Positions 1-6,692 of a stretch of DNA of 11,344 bases are shown here, piece after piece. The notes below the pieces were generated by a model. The model was given only the letters and a program-made list of their open reading frames with translations. It did not search any database and had not been told where the DNA came from. Source of the DNA: Bacillota bacterium (GTDB lineage: Bacteria; Bacillota; Dethiobacteria; SKNC01); NCBI GenBank assembly GCA_007121375.1, contig SKLX01000016.1:1-11344 (forward strand), written 5' to 3'. The number at the start of each line of letters is the position of its first letter. The first letter of the stretch is position 1. The position numbers and the translations under genes were made by a program.

Positions 1-74
1 AGGGCTGTTTAAAATAATAAAGTAGTAATATTCCTGATAATCCCCGCATAATCCTTAGTTATAGTTTGAATTAA

Positions 75-83
75 TGATATAAT
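75..83 (+). promoter_or_regulatory. Extended -10 promoter for the asp23-amaP-DUF456 operon
   Basis: A perfect TATAAT lies at 78-83 and is preceded by TG one base upstream (75-76), giving the extended -10 form TGnTATAAT. The hexamer 17 bases upstream (55-60, TTAGTT) is a poor -35, which an extended -10 can compensate for. The start of transcription would be near 90, leaving a leader of about 48 bases before the TTG start at 138. I do not see a convincing SigB-type promoter, although SigB controls asp23 in Staphylococcus. The remaining upstream bases (1-74) are AT-rich and hold no recognisable gene. Confidence 0.6.
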
Positions 84-137
84 TTTGATATTATTAGTTT
101 GAAGTCAAAATTATCTAAAAACCAGGAGGTGAATCCA

Positions 138-548
138 TTGACCAATCATGAAACAACAGAAATCAGTGAATATGGCTCTGTTCGCATAGCTGATGAAGTA
201 GTAGCCACAATTGCCGGACTGGCTGCCATAGAAATTCCTGGAGTTGCTGGCATGAGCGGAGGAATAGCCGGTGATATTACAGAAATGTTGGGGAAAAAAA
301 ACCTTTCCAAGGGTGTTAAGGTAAAAATAGAAGAAAATGAAGCTTTTATAGATTTATACATGATTATGGATTATGGAATTAAAATCCATGAAGTATCCAG
401 AGAAACCCAGGAAAAAGTAAAAATGTCTATAGAGAATATGACCGGCCTGAAGGTCAAATTTGTTAATATTCATATACAGGGAGTAAAATTTGGAGAAGAG
501 CAGGTTATCCAAGAGGAAAGGGAAGAACAAGAAAGGGAAAACTTTTAA
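138..548 (+). CDS. Asp23/Gls24 family envelope stress response protein
   Basis: The product is a cytosolic Asp23/Gls24 (DUF322) family protein of about 136 residues. In Staphylococcus aureus the relative Asp23 is an abundant protein tethered to the membrane by AmaP and linked to cell-wall stress. The N-terminus carries the family pattern (YGSVRIADEVV, then a hydrophobic helix ending IPGVAGM), followed by the KVKIEENEAFIDLYMIMDYG strand region and a C-terminal helix and strand (VKMSIENMTGLKV, VNIHIQGVKF). The tail after about residue 118 is rich in Glu and Arg and is probably disordered. I place the start at TTG 138 because AGGAGG at 124-129 lies 8 bases before it. A longer frame opens at TTG 99 but has no ribosome binding site and would translate through this one. 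It is first in an operon with amaP and a DUF456 gene. Family assignment is firm; the exact role is inferred. Confidence 0.92.
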   Translation: MTNHETTEISEYGSVRIADEVVATIAGLAAIEIPGVAGMSGGIAGDITEMLGKKNLSKGVKVKIEENEAFIDLYMIMDYGIKIHEVSRETQEKVKMSIENMTGLKVKFVNIHIQGVKFGEEQVIQEEREEQERENF

Positions 549-571
549 ATTATCCAGACGTTAATACTTAG

Positions 572-592
572 CCCCCTGGTTAATCCAGGGGG
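572..592 (+). terminator. GC-rich hairpin between asp23 and amaP (leaky terminator or processing site)
   Basis: An uninterrupted 8-base-pair stem (CCCCCTGG paired with CCAGGGGG) encloses a 5-base loop, TTAAT. The following bases are TTCATTCATA, so there is only a broken U-run. Its place, 23 bases after the asp23 stop and 30 bases before the amaP start, suits partial termination or a 3' stabilising structure that would let the first gene be expressed more than the second. The stem is certain from the sequence; the function is inferred. Confidence 0.55.
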
Positions 593-622
593 TTCATTCA
601 TATCCGGGAGGTGAAATAATTA

Positions 623-1159
623 ATGCTTGTAAGAGAAAGATTCTTGCATATTCTATTGGCTGTTATCTTGCTGACAGCTGCATCCCTTCTTTTTGCCCTA
701 TCCTTTTCCATATATTCTCCCCATGAAGTTGAAACCGTCATTAAAACTATTTATGGTAACTGGCAGGGTGCTGCTGCAGGCATCATTATAGTGGTTTTTG
801 GCCTTTGGGTCCTTTCTAAAACTTTTAAAACTAAAGAATCCCCCAGGATTATATACAGAAGTACTCCCCAGGGACAGTATATTGTATCATTTTCCGCCCT
901 GGAAAGTATGGTTATTAAAGCCGCAAAAAAAGTGGAAGGTTTTATTGACCTTCAACCAGGTATTATCCCCCAGGAAAATAAAATAAAAGTATTAATTAAA
1001 GGAAGCATAGCCGAGGGTTATCAAATTCCTGCCAAGTGTGAAGAAGTCCAGGAAACAGTTAAAGAATACCTGGAGGAAATGTCAGGAATAACTGTAGAAG
1101 AAGTAAAGGTATTTATTGAAAATGTAGCGCCAGATAATACTTCCAGGCCTGTAAAATAG
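623..1159 (+). CDS. amaP: Alkaline shock response membrane anchor protein AmaP
   Basis: The product is 178 residues. Two hydrophobic helices at the N-terminus (about 8-30 and 47-67) flank a short loop, and a cytosolic Asp23-like domain follows (about 85-170, with VIKAAKKVEGFIDLQPGI and ITVEEVKVFIENVA). This architecture is that of AmaP, which in Staphylococcus inserts in the membrane and recruits Asp23. The start ATG at 623 is preceded by GGGAGGTG (606-613) at suitable spacing. The gene follows asp23 by 74 bases that contain a hairpin, and precedes a DUF456 gene by 44 bases. The neighbouring Asp23 protein is the obvious partner. AmaP is itself a divergent member of the Asp23 family, so the two proteins may interact through like domains; that is inference. 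The family call is strong. Confidence 0.88.
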   Translation: MLVRERFLHILLAVILLTAASLLFALSFSIYSPHEVETVIKTIYGNWQGAAAGIIIVVFGLWVLSKTFKTKESPRIIYRSTPQGQYIVSFSALESMVIKAAKKVEGFIDLQPGIIPQENKIKVLIKGSIAEGYQIPAKCEEVQETVKEYLEEMSGITVEEVKVFIENVAPDNTSRPVK

Positions 1160-1203
1160 CTTAGCACCTCATTCCTTATATTTCAGATTTGAGGGGTGAT
1201 TAA

Positions 1204-1683
1204 ATGTCCATAATCGGACTGGTATTGGCCGTAATATTATTCCTGGTGGGCCTGGCAGGCACCCTCCTTCCCGCTCTCCCTGGCCCCGTCTTTATCCTGG
1301 CGGGCATGATTGTTTACGGTTTCTTTGTTGGCTTTGAAGGTTTAACCCCTGGTTTTTACCTGGCCCAGACGGCTATCCTTATCTTTATTTTTTTAATAGA
1401 CTACCTGGCAGCATCAATAGGGACTAAAAGGTATGGGGGTTCCAGGCATGCTGTATGGGGTGCAGCAGCAGGCATCCTTCTTGGGTTAATATTTTTAGGC
1501 CCCCCGGGCATTATAATAGGGCCCTTTATCGGGGCAGTTGCCGCAGAGATCCTTTCGGGTAAAAACCTTAATCATGCCTTTAAGTCAGGTTTCGGCACCC
1601 TCCTGGGCCTCCTGGGGGGAACTTTCCTTAAACTTTGTATAGAAATAATGATGATTATATGGTTTTTATATGTCATCCTTTAA
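1204..1683 (+). CDS. DUF456 family integral membrane protein
   Basis: This 159-residue protein is almost entirely hydrophobic. It begins with the DUF456 signature region (GLAGTLLPALPGPVFILAG, residues about 16-34) and contains Gly-rich helices (GAAAGILLGLIFLGPPGIIIG, near 85-105) and a hydrophobic C-terminus. Four to five membrane segments are likely (about 3-38, 50-70, 82-110, 128-158). The family has no established function that I know of. ATG 1204 is supported by GAGGGGTGAT at 1191-1200. It lies 44 bases after amaP with no terminator between, so it probably belongs to the same operon and may relate to the same envelope module. Its last 18 bases overlap the end of the convergent hyuB gene, and no terminator is seen before or after its stop. 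Confidence 0.85.
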   Translation: MSIIGLVLAVILFLVGLAGTLLPALPGPVFILAGMIVYGFFVGFEGLTPGFYLAQTAILIFIFLIDYLAASIGTKRYGGSRHAVWGAAAGILLGLIFLGPPGIIIGPFIGAVAAEILSGKNLNHAFKSGFGTLLGLLGGTFLKLCIEIMMIIWFLYVIL

Positions 1684-3402
1684 CAGCTTTTTTCTTAAAT
1701 CAATGGTCTTTTGTAAATCCAATTCTTTTCTTTCAGGATCCACTACTACTCCATACTCCCTTTCTGCCCGCTCCAGGGATACCAGACCCTTTTTTACGTC
1801 CCTGGTTACTTCCAGGGGATCCCTTTCATAAGGAGAACCGTATCCTCCTCCTCCGGGAGTATTGTAAATTATCTTTGTCCCCGAATCTACCCGGGTGGTA
1901 ATTCTGGCAGGCTTTATTTCTTCCTTTCCTGCAGCATCCTTGAATATGTTTAAAGAATTAGCCCCCGGCTTTCCTCCCTTCAGCCCCCAGGGCCTGATTT
2001 TACCTCTTTCCGAACTGAGGGTTACCTGGGCCTCGTGGCCCAATACCTCTATTTCTCTGCATAAACCCATACCGCCCCTGTGTTTACCTGGACCTTCCGT
2101 ATCAGGCCTTAAACTGTACCTGTTAACCAGGAGGGGGTAAGCAATTTCTATAACCTCCGTAGGGGTATTACGGGTATTGGTCATATTGGTATGAACACCA
2201 TCCATACCATCCCCCCGGGAAGAAGCCCCCTGGCCTCCACCGTAGGTCTCCACATAAGAATAGTGTTCACCGTTTCTGGGGTCTACCCCGCCTATGGTAA
2301 ACAGGCCCATGGTCCCGGCACTGGCTGCCGGAACCCTTTCGGGTAAAAATTTTGAAAAAGCACCCAGAATTACATCGGCAATCCTTTGGGCTGTATTAAT
2401 ATTGGCATTGGAAACGGGAGCGGGGTACAGGGGATTAACCAGGGTTCCTTCAGGAGTGTTTACTTCTAAGGGCAGAGAAATGCCTTCATTAGAAGGTATT
2501 TCAGGATTTAAAACTGATTTAACCACGTAATAAACACAGGCTAAAGTTACTGGCCGGGTGGAATTCACAGGACCCTGGGCCTGGGAATCAGTTCCATTAA
2601 AATCAAGGTAAATGGTATCTTCATTAATATTAACCTTAACCTTTATGGCCAGGGGAACTTCTGTTATCCCGTCCCCCTCCAGGTAGTCGGTATACTCCCA
2701 GCTTCCCCGGGGTAACATTTTTATTTCCTGCCTTAAAGCCCTTTCCGAATAATCTATTAATTCCTCCAGGTACTTTATTACATCTTCTTTGCCGTACCGG
2801 TCTATAAGTTCCAGGAACCGCTTCATTCCTACAGCATTGGCAGCAATCTGGGCCCTGATATCTCCATTGAATTCAAAGGAAGTTCTTACATTCCGGGAGA
2901 GAATTTCCATTATTTCCCCGTCCAACTTTCCTTTTTTCATTATTTTTACCGGAGGTATCCTTATCCCCTCCTGAAATATGGAAGTAGAATTGGAGGGAGT
3001 GCTGCCGGGAGTTATACCCCCCACATCCACGTGATGGGCCAGGTTGGCCATGATACCAATTATTTCACCCTGGTAGAATACGGGTAAAAATATACATATA
3101 TCCGGCAGGTGGGATCCGCTAATATAAGGGTCATTAATTATTAAAGCATCTCCAGGAGAGAGTTTCTCCCGGGGGTAAGCCTTTAAAACCTCTTTTACTA
3201 CCGACTGCATCAATCCCAGATGAAGGGGAATATGTTCAGCCTGGGCCACCAGCCTACCATCGGGGGTATATATGGCTGTAGAACAGTCTTTTCGATCTTT
3301 AATATTGGGAGAAAGGGCTGTCCTGATAAGGGTTACTCCCATTTCCTCCGCTATGGACTGGAGAGCATTTCGCATGACCTCCAGGGTTGCCGCATCTATC
3401 AT
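1666..3402 (-). CDS. hyuB: Hydantoinase B/oxoprolinase family protein (HyuB-type subunit)
   Basis: This 578-residue protein is the HyuB-type subunit of an ATP-dependent amide-ring hydrolase or carboxylase (N-methylhydantoinase, 5-oxoprolinase, acetone/acetophenone carboxylase superfamily). Visible family blocks are the N-terminal EVMRNALQSIAEEMG (about 9-23), NDPYISGSHLPD (90-101), HHVDVGG, the glycine-rich GGGQGASSRGDGMDGVHTN segment, NTRNTPTEVIE, and the C-terminal TPGGGGYGSP. Length is normal for the family (roughly 520-600). The start ATG is preceded by GGAGGGG 7 bases upstream and lies only 2 bases after the hyuA stop, so the pair is probably translationally coupled and forms a complex. 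The substrate cannot be read from sequence. The gene ends inside the convergent DUF456 gene, with no terminator visible for this long leftward transcript. Confidence 0.9.
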   Translation of the reverse strand: MIDAATLEVMRNALQSIAEEMGVTLIRTALSPNIKDRKDCSTAIYTPDGRLVAQAEHIPLHLGLMQSVVKEVLKAYPREKLSPGDALIINDPYISGSHLPDICIFLPVFYQGEIIGIMANLAHHVDVGGITPGSTPSNSTSIFQEGIRIPPVKIMKKGKLDGEIMEILSRNVRTSFEFNGDIRAQIAANAVGMKRFLELIDRYGKEDVIKYLEELIDYSERALRQEIKMLPRGSWEYTDYLEGDGITEVPLAIKVKVNINEDTIYLDFNGTDSQAQGPVNSTRPVTLACVYYVVKSVLNPEIPSNEGISLPLEVNTPEGTLVNPLYPAPVSNANINTAQRIADVILGAFSKFLPERVPAASAGTMGLFTIGGVDPRNGEHYSYVETYGGGQGASSRGDGMDGVHTNMTNTRNTPTEVIEIAYPLLVNRYSLRPDTEGPGKHRGGMGLCREIEVLGHEAQVTLSSERGKIRPWGLKGGKPGANSLNIFKDAAGKEEIKPARITTRVDSGTKIIYNTPGGGGYGSPYERDPLEVTRDVKKGLVSLERAEREYGVVVDPERKELDLQKTIDLRKKLLKDDI

Positions 3403-3404
3403 GA

Positions 3405-5462
3405 TTAAACCCCTCCTGTGCCAGTAATTAATATATTCAGTAAAGAATCTACCCGGGCTTTTTCCTGGGGAAAAACAATAAGGGTGGAATCAAGCTGCTC
3501 TATTACAGCGGGGCCCTGGATTTCATTTCCCGCCTCCAGTTTATCCCGCTGGTAAACAGGTGTTTTAACATATCCCCCTTCAAAATAAACGGATCGGTAA
3601 GTTAAAAATGCCCGGGAGGGATCTACTCCCTGGAGTTCATTTTCTTCAAGCTTTAAAGATTTCATTTTGCCCACGGCAGCCAGGCGCAAGTTTACCAGTT
3701 CTATTGAACTCTCCTCCCGGTTGTACCCATAAAACTGCCGGTGCAATTGATGGTAGGCCTGAACCATTTCTTTTATATCATCTTTAGTAAGCCTTTCCTC
3801 AGAGAGAGAAACATTTATTTCGTAAGCCTGGCGGGGATATCGAAGGTCAGCACTCCGCACAAAACTTATAATATCAGGGTCAAAACCTTCTCTCCTCAGC
3901 TCTTCCAGAGCTTCCTCCTTCATTTCATCAAATAGCTCTTCCAGGGCATACCCGTCAATTACCTTTTCTTGCATTATCCTGGTTAAAACATAGTCTCGCC
4001 TTACATCTGCCGCCAGCATCCCCAGGGCAGAGTTAATTCCCGGGTTTGGTGGAAGAATAACTTCTTTTATTCCCAGTTCCCGGGCCAAGTCTGGTGCATG
4101 TAACGGACCCGCTCCCCCAAAGGCAACCAGGGAAAACTCCCGGGGATCAAAACCTTTTTCCACGGAAACAACCCTTATCCCCCGTACCATATTGGCATTT
4201 ACTACCTTTAAAATTCCTTCAGCCGCCTCCTCCACCGTTATATTCAAGGGGCGGGCTAGTTTTTCTTCTACTGCCTCCCGGGCCTTATCCAGGTGTATTT
4301 CCATCTCCCCACCAAGCAAAAAAGAAGGATTAATTCTTCCCAGGATAAGGTTGGCATCCGTTACCGTTGGCTCGGTTCCTCCTTTACCGTAACCGGCAGG
4401 CCCCGGAAAAGCCCCGGCGCTTTCAGGACCAACCTTTAAAGCCCCTCCCTGGTCCAGTCGGGCGATGCTTCCGCCTCCCGCCCCGATGGTATGTATTTCT
4501 ATCATGGGCAGCTTTAAAGGGTATCCCCCTATATAGCTCTCTGTAGAATACCGGGGGTCCCCCTGGTAAATAAGGGATACATCCAGGCTGGTTCCTCCCA
4601 TATCCATGGTAATTATATTTTTATTCTTGATGTTTTTAGCCAGGTGAAGTCCGGCGATAACTCCTCCTGCCGGTCCCGATAAGAGGGTCCTGGCACTTTG
4701 TTCCCGGGCAACGCCGGAGGTAATAATTCCCCCGTTAGACTGCATTATGTACAGGGTTGACCTGATGCCTTCCTTTCTTAGTTCTTCTTCCAGGTATTCC
4801 AGGTACCTCTTTATGGCCGGCATTACGTAGGCATTTATACATACAGTGCTCATCCTTTCATATTCCCTGAACTCGGGAAGAACATCTGCGGAACAGCTTA
4901 CAAAAAGATGGGGTAATTCCCTTGCCAGCACTTCTTTAACCAGTTCTTCATGCCTGGGATTTCGATAAGAATGAATAAAACAGATAGCCACAGATTCTAC
5001 CTGTTTCTCTTCTATTTCCTTTATGATATCCTCCAGCTCTTCAAACCTTAATTCCTGGCTTATACTACCATCGTAAAGAGTTCTTTCTGAAACTTCGAAT
5101 CGAAGATCCCGGGGGACAACAGGTGGAGGTTTTTGAAAGGAGGAGTCATACAGGGAAGGCCGGGTTTGCCTGCCAATTTCCAGGACATCCTCAAAACCCC
5201 TGGTAGTCAACAAGGAGGTGGTTGCCCCTTTAAGCTCTAAAAGGGCATTTGTAGCCACGGTAGTACCATGGAGGAGGTATGTTAAGGAGGAGGGTTCGAT
5301 TTTTTCTTTTTCCATGATCTTTTTTATTCCCCTCATCACAGCCAGGGCCGGGTTTTGAGGAGTAGAAGAAACTTTTTCCACCTTTACCCTCCCCTCCTTT
5401 TCTTTTAAAAGGGCAATATCGGTAAAAGTTCCTCCCGTGTCAACAGCGATGCGGTAACTCAA
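3405..5462 (-). CDS. hyuA: Hydantoinase A/oxoprolinase family protein (HyuA-type ATPase subunit)
   Basis: This 685-residue protein is the HyuA-type partner of hyuB, with an ASKHA-like nucleotide-binding fold that activates the amide or carbonyl substrate with ATP. Family blocks seen in order are DTGGTFTD (8-15), HGTTVATNALLE (about 65-76), EFREYERMSTVCINAYVMP, QSNGG, LLSGPAGGVIAG, TMDMGGTSLDV, GAGGGSIARLD, GPAGYGKGGTEPTVTDANLI, FGGAGPLHA, and a C-terminal domain from about 510 onward. The start is TTG at 5462: GGGAGG (5471-5476) lies 8 bases upstream, and no ATG or GTG offers a better choice. It begins 45 bases after queE and ends 2 bases before hyuB. It could be an N-methylhydantoinase, 5-oxoprolinase or related carboxylase subunit; neither the motifs nor the neighbours (queDE, nrdJ) settle the substrate. 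Confidence 0.9.
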   Translation of the reverse strand: MSYRIAVDTGGTFTDIALLKEKEGRVKVEKVSSTPQNPALAVMRGIKKIMEKEKIEPSSLTYLLHGTTVATNALLELKGATTSLLTTRGFEDVLEIGRQTRPSLYDSSFQKPPPVVPRDLRFEVSERTLYDGSISQELRFEELEDIIKEIEEKQVESVAICFIHSYRNPRHEELVKEVLARELPHLFVSCSADVLPEFREYERMSTVCINAYVMPAIKRYLEYLEEELRKEGIRSTLYIMQSNGGIITSGVAREQSARTLLSGPAGGVIAGLHLAKNIKNKNIITMDMGGTSLDVSLIYQGDPRYSTESYIGGYPLKLPMIEIHTIGAGGGSIARLDQGGALKVGPESAGAFPGPAGYGKGGTEPTVTDANLILGRINPSFLLGGEMEIHLDKAREAVEEKLARPLNITVEEAAEGILKVVNANMVRGIRVVSVEKGFDPREFSLVAFGGAGPLHAPDLARELGIKEVILPPNPGINSALGMLAADVRRDYVLTRIMQEKVIDGYALEELFDEMKEEALEELRREGFDPDIISFVRSADLRYPRQAYEINVSLSEERLTKDDIKEMVQAYHQLHRQFYGYNREESSIELVNLRLAAVGKMKSLKLEENELQGVDPSRAFLTYRSVYFEGGYVKTPVYQRDKLEAGNEIQGPAVIEQLDSTLIVFPQEKARVDSLLNILITGTGGV

Positions 5463-5507
5463 ATTGTCTACCTCCCTGGTAATTATAGTTAATATATGGA
5501 ATGGAAG

Positions 5508-6251
5508 TTATAAGCATTTCAATATTTTGTGGGCCTGGGGTATAACCCGGGTGCCGGGATAATAATCCAGCGCCAGGCTCTGAAAATTTAAAATCTTTTC
5601 AGGGGAAAGGGAAGAATAAGCCTCCCCCGGAGAAACTGCCGGCTGAAGAACAAGGGGTATATTGCCTGATGCCTTTGTGGCGGCACCAAGAAACTCGGCA
5701 ATTTCCTCCTCCTGGGAATGCTCCGTTATAATTATCTTTATAAAAGCATCCTTGTTTAAAGACAACCTTAAAAAATCAAGATGTTCTTTTAAATAATTTT
5801 TACCCTCCAGGGAACTGGGCAATTTAAAATCCATAGCAATTATATCCAGGTAGGGCAAAATAATCTCCAGTTGGTCTGGAAGGGTGCCGTTAGTTTCTAA
5901 AAAAACCTTGATATTACTCTGCTCCTTCAAAGAAAGCAAAAATTCCTTTAAAAACCCTACCTGAAGGAGGGGCTCTCCCCCTGTCAGGGATATAGAATGA
6001 TGTTTATCCAGGGGAAAGACATTAACCGCCTTCAACAGGCCATTAGGATTAAAAGGATTGGGTAAATTTTTAAAATGCCCGGAGCCTTCCCTTTCTTCAA
6101 TACGGCAGAAAGGAGGGTATCCACCCCTTTCTGTGTCGCAGTAAAAACAATCCAGGTTGCAGCCGGCAAACCTTAAAAAAACCTGCCGGTAACCAATATA
6201 AATACCTTCTCCCTGGAAGGAAGAAAAAACTTCCCTTAAATATGCTTCCAT
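5508..6251 (-). CDS. queE: 7-carboxy-7-deazaguanine synthase (radical SAM)
   Basis: QueE converts 6-carboxy-5,6,7,8-tetrahydropterin to 7-carboxy-7-deazaguanine by radical SAM chemistry, a step toward preQ0 and queuosine in tRNA. The 247-residue product starts EVFSSFQGEG, then RFAGCNLDCFYCDT, which holds the CX3CX2C iron-sulfur motif at C31, C35 and C38. The SAM-binding LTGGEPLL follows at about 89-96, and FLETNGT further on is a usual family block. Length is normal. The insertion between the cluster and GGEP (about 40-85) contains an extra Cys (C49) and a Pro/Asn-rich stretch. ATG 6251 has AGAGAGGAA upstream, overlapping the end of queD, and the gap to queD is 5 bases. The substrate is the product of the upstream QueD, so the two act in series. 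QueC, FolE and the later queuosine genes are not in the window. Confidence 0.93.
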   Translation of the reverse strand: MEAYLREVFSSFQGEGIYIGYRQVFLRFAGCNLDCFYCDTERGGYPPFCRIEEREGSGHFKNLPNPFNPNGLLKAVNVFPLDKHHSISLTGGEPLLQVGFLKEFLLSLKEQSNIKVFLETNGTLPDQLEIILPYLDIIAMDFKLPSSLEGKNYLKEHLDFLRLSLNKDAFIKIIITEHSQEEEIAEFLGAATKASGNIPLVLQPAVSPGEAYSSLSPEKILNFQSLALDYYPGTRVIPQAHKILKCL

Positions 6252-6256
6252 TAAAT

Positions 6257-6655
6257 TTATTCCTCTCTTTTATAGGTAGCGCAAGCATCCTGGGATTCCC
6301 ACAGGGTCACATCCTTAACCTTAATAATATCACTTATTTTTTCCAGTTTCTTTTCTAACTGGTGATAAATGTACCAGGATAAATTCTCTGCCGTGGGATT
6401 TAACCCCTCCTCATTAAAGGAAGGATGGTCATTTATTAAAGTATGGTCAAATTCACCCGTAATTTCCTCTAACAGGTCCTCCAGGTCATGAAAATCCATA
6501 AGCATACCCTGGGAATTTAACTGGCTTCCCTCCACACTGCATTGGGCTATCCAGGTATGTCCGTGAATGTTTGAACACTTACCTTCATATTTTCTCAAAA
6601 AATGAGCAGCAGAAAAACTTACTTTTACAGTTAACCTGTATTTACCTTTATCCAG
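6257..6655 (-). CDS. queD: 6-carboxytetrahydropterin synthase, apparent CTG start
   Basis: QueD converts 7,8-dihydroneopterin triphosphate to 6-carboxytetrahydropterin, the substrate of the adjacent QueE. From the start chosen here the protein is 132 residues, with KVSFSAAHFLRKYEGKCSN carrying the zinc ligand H18 and probable catalytic C27, HGHTW giving zinc ligands H31 and H33, MLMDFHDL in the middle, and LWESQDACATY at the C-terminus. Homology continues 19 codons upstream of the first ATG/GTG/TTG-type codon (TTG at 6598), and that later start would remove H18. In the 19-codon extension no ATG, GTG or TTG occurs. CTG at 6655 lies 7 bases after AGGAGG (6663-6668), so I take CTG as the start. 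The gene follows nrdJ by 37 bases and precedes queE by 5. Function is firm; the exact start codon is inferred. Confidence 0.9.
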   Translation of the reverse strand: MDKGKYRLTVKVSFSAAHFLRKYEGKCSNIHGHTWIAQCSVEGSQLNSQGMLMDFHDLEDLLEEITGEFDHTLINDHPSFNEEGLNPTAENLSWYIYHQLEKKLEKISDIIKVKDVTLWESQDACATYKREE

Positions 6656-6669
6656 AAGGACTCCTCCTT
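6656..6669 (-). promoter_or_regulatory. queD ribosome binding site inside a small hairpin
   Basis: Read on the minus strand this is AAGGAGGAGTCCTT. It contains the AGGAGG ribosome binding site that fixes the queD start at CTG 6655 (spacing 7). The same bases can form a 5-base-pair stem, AAGGA with TCCTT, around the loop GGAG, so part of the site would be paired. The binding site is clear. Whether the short stem lowers translation is speculative. Confidence 0.6.
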
Positions 6670-6692
6670 TCCCTATTCCCCGTTATATATCT

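Noticed and set aside
99..137. N-terminal extension of the Asp23 protein from TTG 99
   Set aside because: There is no ribosome binding site before 99, and the extension would contain the AGGAGG that serves TTG 138.
1635..4392. Several rightward open frames of 60-90 codons opposite hyuA and hyuB
   Set aside because: They lie antisense to conserved protein blocks, lack recognisable motifs and well-placed ribosome binding sites, and are rich in Pro/Leu as expected of antisense frames.
5482..5487. Perfect TATAAT (minus strand) just upstream of hyuA as a separate promoter
   Set aside because: No matching -35 lies 16-18 bases upstream, and the transcript would start within or beside the hyuA ribosome binding site.
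6097..6288. 63-codon leftward frame overlapping queD and queE
   Set aside because: It is a shifted frame over the queE iron-sulfur motif region and has no independent support.
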